64,000 nucleotides of DNA from Candidatus Accumulibacter propinquus (GCA_016714935.1 JADKBU010000005.1:124001-188000), one strand, 5' to 3'. Positions 34,236 to 42,484 are shown, numbered from the stretch's first letter. The notes: generated by a model not told the origin, from the letters alone. Numbers and translations: made by a program.

Positions 34236-35096
34236 CTACAGCGACGCGCTGCTGAAAGTGTCGCATTGGCGGATGTCGCCGCTGTCCATGCCTCGCTTGA
34301 ACCAGCGCACGCGCTGTGCGGAAGTGCCGTGAGTGAACGACTCGGGAACGATCTGGCCCTGCGTCTGGCGCTGCAAGCGATCGTCCCCGATTGCCGACGC
34401 CGCGGTGAGTGCCTGTTCGGTTTCGCCGGGCTCGAGGATCTTCTGCATGCTGTCGGCGCGATGACCCCAGACGCCAGCGAAGCAGTCGGCCTGCAGTTCA
34501 AGCCGTACCGACAGCGCATTGGCTCCAGCACGGTTGCCGCTACGTTGTTGCGCCGCGTGCACCTTGTCGGAAATGCCGAGCAGGTTCTGCACGTGATGAC
34601 CGACTTCGTGGGCGATGACGTAAGCCTGCGCGAATTCGCCGGGAGCGTGGAAGCGTTCCCGGAGGTCGCGGTAGAATGCCAGGTCGATATAGACCTTCTG
34701 ATCCGATGGACAATAAAAGGGGCCCATCGCCGAGCGTCCCGTGCCGCATGCCGTTGGGGTGGCGCCGGTGAATAATACCAGCTTCGGTTCCTGGTAGCGG
34801 CGCCCCGCCGCGTCGAAAATGCTGCGCCAGGTGGCCTCGGTACTGCCGAGTACCTTGGCGACGAAACGCGCCATCTCGTCGTTGGCCGGTGGCTTTTGCG
34901 CGGGTTGCGGCGTGACCGGGGAGTGGTTGCCGCTCGACGCCAAGCCGAGGATCACCGCCGGGTCGACGCCGAAAAAATAACCGGCGGCAAGCGCAACCAG
35001 CAGTGTGCCGATGCCGATGCTACCGCGCCCGATGCCGCCATCTCCCCCCCTCCGGTCTTCAATATTCAGGCTTTCGCCCTGCTCCTCCAGACGCAT
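34236..35096 (-). CDS. YpfJ-like neutral zinc metallopeptidase
   Basis: Membrane-anchored metallopeptidase (286 aa) of the YpfJ/KPN_02809 family. The N terminus MRLEEQGESLNIEDRRGGD and glycine-rich lead precede one TM helix (about 28-52). The zinc motif HEVGHH is at 163-168, with the downstream RLELQADCFAGVW supplying the third ligand region. TACGTGRSAMGPFYCPSDQKVYIDL is a family signature. Substrate is unknown. It shares an operon-like arrangement with the M23 peptidase and is divergent from pit. Confidence 0.9.
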   Translation of the reverse strand: MRLEEQGESLNIEDRRGGDGGIGRGSIGIGTLLVALAAGYFFGVDPAVILGLASSGNHSPVTPQPAQKPPANDEMARFVAKVLGSTEATWRSIFDAAGRRYQEPKLVLFTGATPTACGTGRSAMGPFYCPSDQKVYIDLAFYRDLRERFHAPGEFAQAYVIAHEVGHHVQNLLGISDKVHAAQQRSGNRAGANALSVRLELQADCFAGVWGHRADSMQKILEPGETEQALTAASAIGDDRLQRQTQGQIVPESFTHGTSAQRVRWFKRGMDSGDIRQCDTFSSASL

Positions 35097-35144
35097 GATT
35101 TGTCCTCCAGACCAGCTTTCGATGCTGACGATGTTAACAGAACG

Positions 35145-35172
35145 TGGACAACTTTAAAATTTTGTGCATAAT
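35145..35172 (+). promoter_or_regulatory. probable pit promoter
   Basis: TGGACA (35145-35150, five of six matches) and CATAAT (35167-35172, five of six) are spaced by 16 bases. They lie 57 bases before the pit ATG. Confidence 0.6.
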
Positions 35173-35181
35173 CGGCACACT

Positions 35182-35225
35182 TTTTACAAGAAAGGGGCCT
35201 TCCGGGTCCTTTTACAGGAAGGGGG
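35182..35225 (+). repeat. direct repeat in the pit leader
   Basis: TTTTACAAGAAAGGGG (35182-35197) and TTTTACAGGAAGGGGG (35210-35225) match at 14 of 16 positions, offset by 28 bases. The second copy contains the pit ribosome-binding site (AGGAAGGGGG). It does not match the PhoB box. Confidence 0.6.
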
Positions 35226-35228
35226 CGT

Positions 35229-36274
35229 ATGGAAAATTTGTACTGGATGGCCGTGGCCACGGTGGTGATCGTGTTGTTTTTCGACTACACCAACGGCTTT
35301 CATGATGCGGCGAACATCGTCGCCACGATCATCGCTTCGCGGGCTATGACCCCGGCGCAGGCGGTGGTCGTCGTTGGCGTGTTCGAGTTTCTCGGACCCT
35401 TGTTGGGGGTACGGCGGTGGCCAACACCATCGGCAAGTTCGTCGACCTGTCGACTGTGGATGCCAGCCTCGCGGTACTGATCCTGTTCTGCGGGTTGCTC
35501 GGCGCCATCGTCTGGAACTTGGCGACCTGGTGGTTTGGCATTCCCTCGTCTTCGTCACACGCGCTGGTCGGTGGCCTGGCGGGCGCGGTGGTCGCGGCCG
35601 TCGGATCCGAGTACGTGATCTGGGGTTGGACGCCGCTGATGCACGACGGCAAACTCCTCGGCGTGATGAAGGTGCTGGTTTCGCTGCTCCTCTCGCCTTT
35701 GCTCGGTTTCTGGTGCGGTTTCCTGGTTTTCCGCATCGCGCGAAAACTGATGGCCGGTTCGAAGCCGAGTGCCAATAACACCCTAAGGAAGCTGCAGTTC
35801 GTCAGTGCGGCCACCCTCGCCTTTTCGCACGGCGCCAACGACGCCCAGAAGAGCATGGGTATGCTGACGCTGGTGCTCTTGCTCGGTGGTTTCATTCCGA
35901 AATTCGAGGTGCCGTTCTGGGTCGTCCTGGCCTGTGCCACGGCGATCACGCTGGGAATCCTGTCCGGCGGTTGGCGGATCGTGCGCACGCTTGGTTTCGC
36001 GATCTATCGCGTACGCCCACTGCACGCCTTGTCTTCGCAGCTGACTTCCGGGCTGCTGATTCTCTCCGCCTCGGTCGTCGGCGCACCGGTATCGACCACG
36101 CACGTGGTCGCCACTTCGATCATGGGCATCGGTTATTCCGAACACCCACGTGCCGTACGCTGGAAGAAGGCGGTTGACATCGCCAAGACCTGGGTGATCA
36201 CCATCCCCGCTTCGGCACTCACTGCCATTGTTTGCTACGCCCTGGCCAGAATCATGCTTGGCCACACTAACTGA
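35229..36274 (+). pseudogene. pit: Pit-type inorganic phosphate transporter, single frameshift
   Basis: Low-affinity phosphate:proton symporter of the PiT family. The first 60 or so codons read YTNGFHDAANIVATIIASRAM...EFLGPLLG in one frame. The rest (ANTIGKFVDLS...GIPSSSSHALVGG...FSHGANDAQKSMGM...VSTTHVVATSIMG) reads in the next frame and is full length to 36274. The break is at a run of five G (35405-35409); one extra G would restore GPLLGGTAVANTIGKF and a protein of about 348 aa. Both PiT signature repeats are otherwise intact, so this is either a sequencing or assembly indel or a very recent lesion. It is followed 11 bases later by a DUF47 partner. Confidence 0.9.
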
Positions 36275-36285
36275 GGAGATGAACC

Positions 36286-36936
36286 ATGGACGACAATCAA
36301 GCCGAAGACAAGCCAATTTTTCGCCGTCTGTATGAGCGGGTCTTCCCGACCGTCGCGGACTTTTTCGGGATGCTCGCCGAGCAAAGCGCAAACGCCGCGG
36401 AGACCACCCGTCTGCTCGTGGAATTCATGGAAACCGGCGACGTGACGGTCAGCCAGAAGGTCCGCGACGACGAGCACGAAGCCGACCGGATCAAGGCCGC
36501 CAACCTTAGCGTGTTGAGCGACGCCTTCTCGACACCGGTCGACCGCGAAGACCTCTTCCGCGCGATCACCACGCTCGACGACATCGTGAACTACTGCAAG
36601 TCCACCGTCGTCGAGATGGACATGCTGGGTCTGCAGCCAGACAAGCACAGCCTGCAGATCGCGCTGCATATTCGCGAAGGCACGGACGCGCTGGCGAAGG
36701 GATTCGCGCGCCTGGCGACTGACCCGGCGGGCGCTGGTCTTGATGCCAATGCCGCACGGAAGGCCGAACGCACCGTCGAAAAGTCGTATCGACGGGCGAT
36801 TACGGAACTGTTTCAGGGTGACGACTACCTGAACATGTTCAAGCGCCGCGAGACCTATCGCCACTTGTCCAACGCTGCTGACCGCGTTGCCGATGCGGCA
36901 CGGGCGCTAGACAACATCGTTGTCAAGTTGTGCTGA
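36286..36936 (+). CDS. DUF47 family (PhoU-like) Pit accessory protein
   Basis: A 216-aa all-helical cytoplasmic protein of the DUF47 family, distantly related to PhoU. Metal-binding-type acidic motifs are visible in DDEHEADRIK and ITTLDDIVNYCKS, and again in LSNAADRVADAARALDNIV. These genes sit beside pit and are thought to regulate phosphate import. It is co-directional with pit after 11 bases, so it is almost certainly in the same transcript. It is intact even though pit appears frameshifted. Confidence 0.92.
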   Translation: MDDNQAEDKPIFRRLYERVFPTVADFFGMLAEQSANAAETTRLLVEFMETGDVTVSQKVRDDEHEADRIKAANLSVLSDAFSTPVDREDLFRAITTLDDIVNYCKSTVVEMDMLGLQPDKHSLQIALHIREGTDALAKGFARLATDPAGAGLDANAARKAERTVEKSYRRAITELFQGDDYLNMFKRRETYRHLSNAADRVADAARALDNIVVKLC

Positions 36937-37022
36937 AAGCCACTCGGTCTATCGGGGTTGTATTTCGCATCTGTTTGGCCTAGAGTGAGCCTGCCAATAT
37001 CGGCAGCCACAAGGAGAAGCGT

Positions 37023-37154
37023 ATGGGGAAACTGATCGCCGGCCTGATGGCTTTGGCGCTGGCGCTATCTAGTGTTCATGCTGTCGCCTGCTCGGCTGAA
37101 AAAGCCAAGGATGGCCAGACGGAAATGAGCACCCCGGCCAAACCAAAAAGCTGA
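37023..37154 (+). CDS. small secreted protein
   Basis: A 43-aa precursor. The signal peptide MGKLIAGLMALALALSSVHA is followed by VACSAEKAKDGQTEMSTPAKPKS. The cysteine in AVAC could be a weak lipobox (-3 is Ala, not Leu) or simply lie in the mature peptide. AAGGAG precedes the ATG at good spacing, and a -35/-10-like pair (TTGTAT 36958-36963, TAGAGT 36981-36986, 17-base spacer) lies upstream. A strong hairpin follows. No family is recognised. Confidence 0.6.
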   Translation: MGKLIAGLMALALALSSVHAVACSAEKAKDGQTEMSTPAKPKS

Positions 37155-37175
37155 CTTGTCGGTGTTTGCAGCACG

Positions 37176-37206
37176 CGCGGCGCGATACCTCCGGTATCGC
37201 GCCGCG
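37176..37206 (+). terminator. 14-bp perfect hairpin, probable terminator
   Basis: CGCGGCGCGATACC (37176-37189) pairs fully with GGTATCGCGCCGCG (37193-37206) around a three-base loop, 21 bases after the small secreted protein. Only three T follow (TCACGTTTC), so it may end transcription by a non-standard route or protect the 3' end. Confidence 0.6.
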
Positions 37207-37375
37207 TCACGTTTCGGGCGTGTATTCGTGCCTGCGCTTTCGTTGATGAGCCTGAAAAAAATGGGGGGCCGGCAGCAAACTCCCAACCCCGGATTCGGCG
37301 AGACACCCGCAGTGGTGTAGACTGCGCCGCTCCAACTTCATTGTCGCCCGGCTGACATGCCAGGCGCGGGATTCT

Positions 37376-38566
37376 ATGGCTCAGCTCGTTATTCTGCCCG
37401 GCAAGGATCGCTCGCTGGTCCGTCGTCACCCCTGGATTTTCGCCACTGCGGTTGAACGACTGAGCGGTCGTGCGCGGCCGGGCGATACTGTCGACGTCGT
37501 TGCCGCCAACGGCCGGCCCCTGGCGAAGGCGGCGTGGAGTCCCGAGTCGAAGATCAGGGCCAGGGTGTGGACCTTCGACCCCGAGGAAGTCATAGACGAC
37601 GCTTTCTTCAAGCGCCGTGTCCAGGCGGCGGTCGAACGTCGTGGAATGTTGCCGGAGTTGCGTGGCCAGGACGGCTTGCGGCTGATCCATGGCGAGTCCG
37701 ACGGTCTGCCGGGGGTGATTGCTGACCGCTATGGCGACACCGTGGTGTTGCAACTGACCGCCACCGGCCCCGAGAAGTGGCGACGGGCGATCATCTCCGC
37801 GCTGCATCGGGCAAGCGCTTGCGCACGCATCTACGAGCGATCGGATTCAGGCGTCCGCCGACTGGAGGGGCTCGATCCGGTCACCGGCTGGGCGTATGGC
37901 GAAGCTTCGCCAGAGCCGCTGGCCATCGTCGAGAACGGCGTGCGCCTGCGTGTCGACATCGTTGCTGGCCACAAGACGGGTTTCTACCTTGATCAACGCG
38001 ACAACCGGGTGCTGACGCGGGTCCTCGCAGCAGGTCGTGCGACGCTCAACTGCTTCTGCTATAGCGGCGCATTTTCGCTGCAGGCGCTGGCTGGCGGTGC
38101 GAGCAGCGTGCTGTCGATCGACTCGTCCGGCCCCGCGCTGGCCATGGCGGCAGAAAATCTGGCGCTCAACCCGCATCTCGACGCGAACCGTGCCGAATGG
38201 CGAGAGGCGGACGTTTTCAATGAACTGCGGGCGTTGAATGATCAGGGTCGACGCTTCGACCTGATCATTCTCGATCCGCCAAAGTTCGCTCCTTCGGCGG
38301 TACATGCCGAACGCGCTGCGCGGGCCTATCGCGACATCAACGTCTTCGGGTTTCGCCTGCTGAATCCCGGTGGTCTGCTGATGAGTTATTCGTGCTCGGG
38401 CGGCATCAGCGGTGAACACTTCCAGCAGATCCTTGCCGAAGCCGCGCTTGGTGCCGGGCGCGAGGCGCGTATCCTGCGCCGTCTCGGGGCCTCTCCGGAT
38501 CACCCGGTTGCCTTGAATTTCAGTGAAGGTGAATACCTCAAGGGTCTTCTCTGCCAGGTGGAATGA
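37376..38566 (+). CDS. rlmI: 23S rRNA (cytosine(1962)-C(5))-methyltransferase RlmI
   Basis: SAM-dependent rRNA methyltransferase (396 aa). An N-terminal PUA domain (about 1-75, HPWIFATAVERLSG) is followed by an EEHEE linker domain (GLPGVIADRYGD). The Rossmann methyltransferase has the motif-I region LNCFCYSGAFSLQALAGGA, motif IV LDPPKFAPS and the catalytic-cysteine region SYSCSGGIS. The RlmI-type order and length are complete. Single gene, convergent with msrA 21 bases downstream. Confidence 0.93.
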   Translation: MAQLVILPGKDRSLVRRHPWIFATAVERLSGRARPGDTVDVVAANGRPLAKAAWSPESKIRARVWTFDPEEVIDDAFFKRRVQAAVERRGMLPELRGQDGLRLIHGESDGLPGVIADRYGDTVVLQLTATGPEKWRRAIISALHRASACARIYERSDSGVRRLEGLDPVTGWAYGEASPEPLAIVENGVRLRVDIVAGHKTGFYLDQRDNRVLTRVLAAGRATLNCFCYSGAFSLQALAGGASSVLSIDSSGPALAMAAENLALNPHLDANRAEWREADVFNELRALNDQGRRFDLIILDPPKFAPSAVHAERAARAYRDINVFGFRLLNPGGLLMSYSCSGGISGEHFQQILAEAALGAGREARILRRLGASPDHPVALNFSEGEYLKGLLCQVE

Positions 38567-38587
38567 GTGCGCGGCGAGCCAGGGCGA

Positions 38588-39196
38588 CTAGCTGCTCCCC
38601 CAGATCTGCTTTACCCGGGCGTCGCGGCCGCAACCCTGGCGATAATAGGCATAACGGATCGGGTTCTTCTTGTAGTAGTCCTGGTGGTACTCCTCTGCCG
38701 GGTAGAAGGTGGCGGCGGCGACGATCTCGGTTTCGATATGCGGCAGCTTGCCGCTGGCCAGCAAGGCGTCACGGCTGCTTTCGGCTGCCTTGCGTTCGAC
38801 CTCGTTCTGCCAGTAGATGCCGCTGCGGTATTGTGTGCCGACATCGCAGAATTGTCGGTTCCTGACCGTCGGATCGATATGGCGCCAGAAATAGTCGAGC
38901 AACTGCGGATAGCTCACCCGCTGCGGATCATAGGACACGCGTATGGCCTCGGTATGTCCGGTGTTGCCGGCGCTGACCTGTTCGTAGCTTGGGTTTGCCG
39001 TACGGCCGCCGGTATAGCCGGACTCTGCGGCAAGAACCCCAGGCAACTTTTCGAAATCCGCTTCGATGCACCAGAAGCAGCCGCCGGCGAAAATTGCCGT
39101 TCGGACTTCGGTTGCTTTGGGCGCGGGTGGCTCGGCGCCGCCGGCATGGCCACCGATCAGGAGCAGCAGCGCCGCCAGTCGCAGGCGCGTGCTCAT
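38588..39196 (-). CDS. msrA: periplasmic peptide methionine sulfoxide reductase MsrA
   Basis: Reduces methionine S-sulfoxide in proteins (202 aa). The catalytic Cys40 is in AGGCFWCIEADFEK, followed by GYTGGRTANPSYEQV. GHTEAIRVSYDP and the FWRHIDPTVRNRQFCDVGTQYRS stretch are intact. A cysteine near the C terminus (RQGCGRD) can act as resolving residue. A signal peptide (MSTRLRLAALLLLIGGHAGGA) shows export. The ATG overlaps the msrB stop (ATGA type overlap), so msrB-msrA form a coupled operon. Confidence 0.94.
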   Translation of the reverse strand: MSTRLRLAALLLLIGGHAGGAEPPAPKATEVRTAIFAGGCFWCIEADFEKLPGVLAAESGYTGGRTANPSYEQVSAGNTGHTEAIRVSYDPQRVSYPQLLDYFWRHIDPTVRNRQFCDVGTQYRSGIYWQNEVERKAAESSRDALLASGKLPHIETEIVAAATFYPAEEYHQDYYKKNPIRYAYYRQGCGRDARVKQIWGSS

Positions 39197-39699
39197 GTCC
39201 GCAACTCCGGCAGCTTCTCCGAGCGCGGCACGAATTGCAGGGCCAGCCCATTATTGCAATAGCGCTTGCCGGTGGGCTTGGGGCCATCGTTGAAGACATG
39301 GCCTTGGTGTCCGCCGCAGCGGGAGCAGTGGTACTCGGTACGCGGATAGAACAGCTTGAAGTCGGTCCTGGTGGCAATCGACTCCGGCAGGTGTTCCCAG
39401 AAGCTGGGCCAGCCGGTGCCGCTGTCGTACTTGGTCGCGCTGTCGAACAGTGGCAGGTGGCAGGCGGCGCAAATGAAGGTGCCGTCGCGCTTTTCCTGGT
39501 TCAATGGGCTGCTGCCGGCGCGTTCGGTGTCCTCTTCAAAGAGAACGCGATAGGCCGGCTGCGGCAGCAGGGCGGCCCATTCGGTCTTCGATTTCTGTAA
39601 CTTGCTGCCGTTACCGGCCAAGGCTGGGCCCGGGGCAGTAACGGGCAGGACGAAGGCTGACAAGCCGCTCAGCCATTTCAGTGATTGACGACGATCCAT
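39193..39699 (-). CDS. msrB: periplasmic peptide methionine (R)-S-oxide reductase MsrB
   Basis: Reduces methionine R-sulfoxide (168 aa). Zinc cysteines are in CAAC and CSRCGGHQGHVF. The substrate pocket is SGTGWPSFW, and the catalytic cysteine is in GKRYCNNGLALQFVP. The N terminus MDRRQSLKWLSGLSAFVLPVTAPGPALA has a twin-arginine-like start and signal peptide, so the enzyme is exported. First gene of the msrB-msrA pair; together they repair both sulfoxide isomers in the envelope. Confidence 0.94.
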   Translation of the reverse strand: MDRRQSLKWLSGLSAFVLPVTAPGPALAGNGSKLQKSKTEWAALLPQPAYRVLFEEDTERAGSSPLNQEKRDGTFICAACHLPLFDSATKYDSGTGWPSFWEHLPESIATRTDFKLFYPRTEYHCSRCGGHQGHVFNDGPKPTGKRYCNNGLALQFVPRSEKLPELRT

Positions 39700-40110
39700 G
39701 AGATATCTCCAGTAACAACTAAGGGACGCCAGTCCGGCGCAGCAGGCTGCCGGTGGCTGGGGCGATCAACCCCAACAGATTGGCTGCCTGCAGTCCGAAA
39801 CAAAATGTGGCCCTGCGAAACAGACGTACCATCTGCTGTGGTTCCGGGCATCGACGTGTACAGACAGCGCTTTCAGGTGTTCGGCCGAAAAGCACTGCTA
39901 CAGTTCCCCAAGCCAGCAACCGGGAGGCGGACAACAGTTGCAGTTCTCGCCGACGCGGACACGAGTGATGACCGTTTGCGCTATGGTCGTTCAAGCAACC
40001 GTCAACCTTACGCCCCGTGTGCGCAGCCGCATTGTTTTATTGCCCCTGCAGCGGTGCCCATCCGGCGCAACTCTGTTGCATCTGGCATCGTACTGTGCTT
40101 AAATCGTTGC
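39700..40110. other. intergenic region between msrB and the Fur-family gene
   Basis: About 410 bases without a recognisable gene. Open frames across it are Arg/Pro/Cys-rich and lack ribosome-binding sites. The right end carries a promoter-like pair for the Fur-family gene. GTTGCAT occurs twice (40075-40081 and 40106-40112), 31 bases apart, the second including the start codon. I see nothing else that can be supported. Confidence 0.4.
40076..40104 (+). promoter_or_regulatory. possible promoter of the Fur-family gene, leaderless spacing
   Basis: TTGCAT (40076-40081) and TTAAAT (40099-40104) are 17 bases apart. The -10 ends six bases before the ATG at 40111, so the transcript could start at the start codon. 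Confidence 0.4.
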
Positions 40111-40563
40111 ATGACTGTGGTCAAGAATGCTGTCGAATCCGCCGCGGAGGCTGAAACTGCTGCCTTGCTCATTCGCCGCACGGGTGCGCGCGCGACGCCG
40201 GCGCGGGTGCGCGTCCTGCGGCTGCTGCGCATGGTACCGGCGGCGCTGACACACCACGAGATCGAGCAGGCGATCGGCGATCTGCCCGTCGATCGGGTGA
40301 CGCTCTATCGCGTACTCGACTGGCTGGTGGAGAGTGGGTTGGCGCACCGAAATGCCGATGCGCAGCGGGTCTTCCGCTTCTCGGCGGCCGCCATCGGCGA
40401 GCATTCGGCGCACACGCATTTTCGTTGCGAAAACTGCGGGCGTGTGTTCTGCCTTGATGCGGCGCCGCCAGCACCCCCCAGCTTGCCCGAGGGTTTTTCG
40501 CTGTCACATCTCGAACTCGACCTGCGCGGTCGATGCGCCGGCTGTACCGGCGAGCACCGATGA
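40111..40563 (+). CDS. Fur family transcriptional regulator, Zur-like
   Basis: Metal-responsive DNA-binding repressor (150 aa). A winged helix at the N-terminal half has HHEIEQAIGDLPVDRVTLYRVLDWLVESGLAHR. The dimerisation/metal half has HTHFRCENCGRVFCLD and a C-terminal CAGC, so the structural zinc cysteine pairs are present. The histidine-rich HSAHTHF is the regulatory site region. Zinc rather than iron sensing is inferred from the COG0523 GTPase gene that follows; such pairs are typical of Zur regulons. The first ATG with homology is at 40111; no Shine-Dalgarno is present. Confidence 0.8.
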   Translation: MTVVKNAVESAAEAETAALLIRRTGARATPARVRVLRLLRMVPAALTHHEIEQAIGDLPVDRVTLYRVLDWLVESGLAHRNADAQRVFRFSAAAIGEHSAHTHFRCENCGRVFCLDAAPPAPPSLPEGFSLSHLELDLRGRCAGCTGEHR

Positions 40564-40703
40564 TCTGCGATCACCGCCGGGCGCCTGCAATCAGCTCGAC
40601 AAGTTCATGGCGGTCCGCTGCGCGCAGGGGAAGCGAAGCGGCCGCAACGTACGCGCCAGCGGTAGGGTGCGGCGCGCGAAACCGCGAGCGCGAGGCCTGA
40701 GCC

Positions 40704-41765
40704 ATGCGTGCACCAGACCCCGAGCGGACCATTCCGGTGACCGTCCTTACGGGTTTTCTGGGGGCCGGCAAGACCACGCTGCTCAATCACCTGTTGCGAC
40801 AGCCGGCACTCGCCAATGCCGTCGTCCTGATCAACGAATTGGGAGACGTCGCCATAGACCACCACTTGGTCGAACAGGTGGACGACCAGGTCGTCGTTCT
40901 CGGATCGGGTTGTCTGTGCTGCAGCGTACGCGGGGAGATGGCGCGCAGCCTGCGCGACCTGTTCATGCGTCGCTTGCGGCGCGAGATCCCGGCTTTCGCG
41001 CGTGTTCTCATCGAAACCACCGGCCTGGCCGATCCGGCGCCGGTGCTCTACACCCTGCTCGAAGATTTCTTCATTGCCGAACGCTTTCGCATGGACGGGG
41101 TGGTCACGGCGGTCGATGTCACCCATGCCGGTCGCCAGCTCGGTCGTCACTTCGAGGCCATACGCCAGGTGGCGATGGCGGACCGTCTGCTGCTCACCAA
41201 GTGTGACTTGGCGACCCCCGACGAGATTGCCGGCGTTGCCCGCCGTCTGGCACGCGCCAATCCTGGAGCGTCGCAGATCGAGGTCTATCGGGGTGTCGTC
41301 AGCGCAGAGCAGGTGATGGGGTGTGGGCTCTATGATCCGGGCAGCAAGACGGCCGATGTACGCCGCTGGCTGGCCGAGGAGAAAGTGGCCGCCGCCGCAG
41401 TGCACGATCAATTAGTGCAAGTGCCTGCCGGTAACCGCCACGATGCGCTGGTGCATGCCTTCGTGCTGCGTTTCGAGCAGCCTTTTGCCTGGCCGGAGTT
41501 CGCCGAGGCGATTGATGTTCTGCTCGCCACCTGTGGCGATCGCATCCTGCGCGTCAAGGGCCTGATTGCGGTGCAGGGTGAGAACGGGCCACGCGTGCTG
41601 CAGTGCGTGCAGCACATGCGCTACCCGGAAGCGATGCTGCCTGCCTGGCCGGACGGCGACCATCAGAGCCGTTTGGTATTCATCGTGCGTGCCCTGGCAC
41701 AGGACATCGTGAGGCAGGCCTTCGCCATGTTCTGCGGTGTGTCGGCGCAGCCGTGCAGCCGCTGA
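40704..41765 (+). CDS. CobW/COG0523 family GTP-binding metallochaperone
   Basis: G3E GTPase (353 aa) of the COG0523 family that delivers metal to client enzymes. Walker A is GFLGAGKTT at residues 17-25. The metal motif CLCC is at 70-73. The G-domain ETTGLADPAPV and the guanine motif TKCD are present. The CobW C-terminal domain spans about 250-345. It lacks the long histidine stretch of some zinc or cobalt forms. Placement 140 bases after the Zur-like regulator suggests a role in zinc limitation. Confidence 0.88.
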   Translation: MRAPDPERTIPVTVLTGFLGAGKTTLLNHLLRQPALANAVVLINELGDVAIDHHLVEQVDDQVVVLGSGCLCCSVRGEMARSLRDLFMRRLRREIPAFARVLIETTGLADPAPVLYTLLEDFFIAERFRMDGVVTAVDVTHAGRQLGRHFEAIRQVAMADRLLLTKCDLATPDEIAGVARRLARANPGASQIEVYRGVVSAEQVMGCGLYDPGSKTADVRRWLAEEKVAAAAVHDQLVQVPAGNRHDALVHAFVLRFEQPFAWPEFAEAIDVLLATCGDRILRVKGLIAVQGENGPRVLQCVQHMRYPEAMLPAWPDGDHQSRLVFIVRALAQDIVRQAFAMFCGVSAQPCSR

Positions 41766-41890
41766 CTGTATCGCGCACTTCCAATGTGATGCGGGGCTCG
41801 TTGGCGGTCGGCAGAATCGACAAAGCCCACCGCCAAGGTCGCGGAAGACGCTAGAATTCCCCACTGTTGCGGCCAGCCCTTTTTCTACCG

Positions 41891-42484
41891 ATGTTTCCCT
41901 CCGAGTTTACGCTGAGTCTCGTTCGTCATCCGGCTACGCCCGCCCCGGTAGTGCGTTCACTCGAAGCGCACGCTGCGTACGCGGCCGATGGCAGTCTTGA
42001 AATCGCCTATTGTCTGCGCGGCGACATGGTCCGTCTGCTCATTCCGGAACCGCAACCGCCGGGGTGTGCTGACGGCCTCTGGGAACATACCTGTTTCGAA
42101 GTCTTCGTCGGTGTTGCTGGCGAGCCGGGCTACCATGAGTTCAACTTCTCACCCTCGGGCAAGTGGGCTGCCTACGCGTTTGGCAACTACCGGCAGCTTG
42201 AGGAAACCCGCTCCCTGTCTGTTCCACCGCAGATCAAGACCAGGCTGTCCGCCGGGCGCCTCGAAGTCGAAGCGCGGATTGTTTCCTCCGTCCTGCCGCG
42301 GAGCCCTGATGCGGCGAGATTTCAGATCGGTCTTTGCGCCGTCATCGAAGCCATCGACGTGCTTGATGGCAGCCACAGTTACTGGGCGTTGCACCACCCC
42401 GCTGCCTTGCCCGATTTTCACCATCGTGACGGTTTCACACTGGAATTGGCGCCGCCGCACAGATCTGCCCGAAGGATTGGCTGA
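41891..42484 (+). CDS. DOMON-like domain protein
   Basis: A 197-aa soluble protein with a beta-sandwich DOMON-like pattern: SLEIAYCLRGDMVRLLIPEP, DGLWEHTCFEVFVGV, YHEFNFSPSGKWAAYAFGNYR and a late SHSYWALHHP with DFHHRDGFTLEL. Related domains bind carbohydrates or haem, but bacterial members of this subgroup are uncharacterised. No signal peptide is apparent. ATG at 41891 is preferred; the frame is open to TTG 41867. Its stop overlaps the next start (TGATG), so it is coupled to the NamZ-like gene. Confidence 0.8.
   Translation: MFPSEFTLSLVRHPATPAPVVRSLEAHAAYAADGSLEIAYCLRGDMVRLLIPEPQPPGCADGLWEHTCFEVFVGVAGEPGYHEFNFSPSGKWAAYAFGNYRQLEETRSLSVPPQIKTRLSAGRLEVEARIVSSVLPRSPDAARFQIGLCAVIEAIDVLDGSHSYWALHHPAALPDFHHRDGFTLELAPPHRSARRIG

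Noticed and set aside
39685..40110. Upstream extension of the Fur-family frame back to 39685
   Set aside because: The extension is not Fur-like, is Arg/Pro-rich, and overlaps the msrB start; homology begins at 40111.
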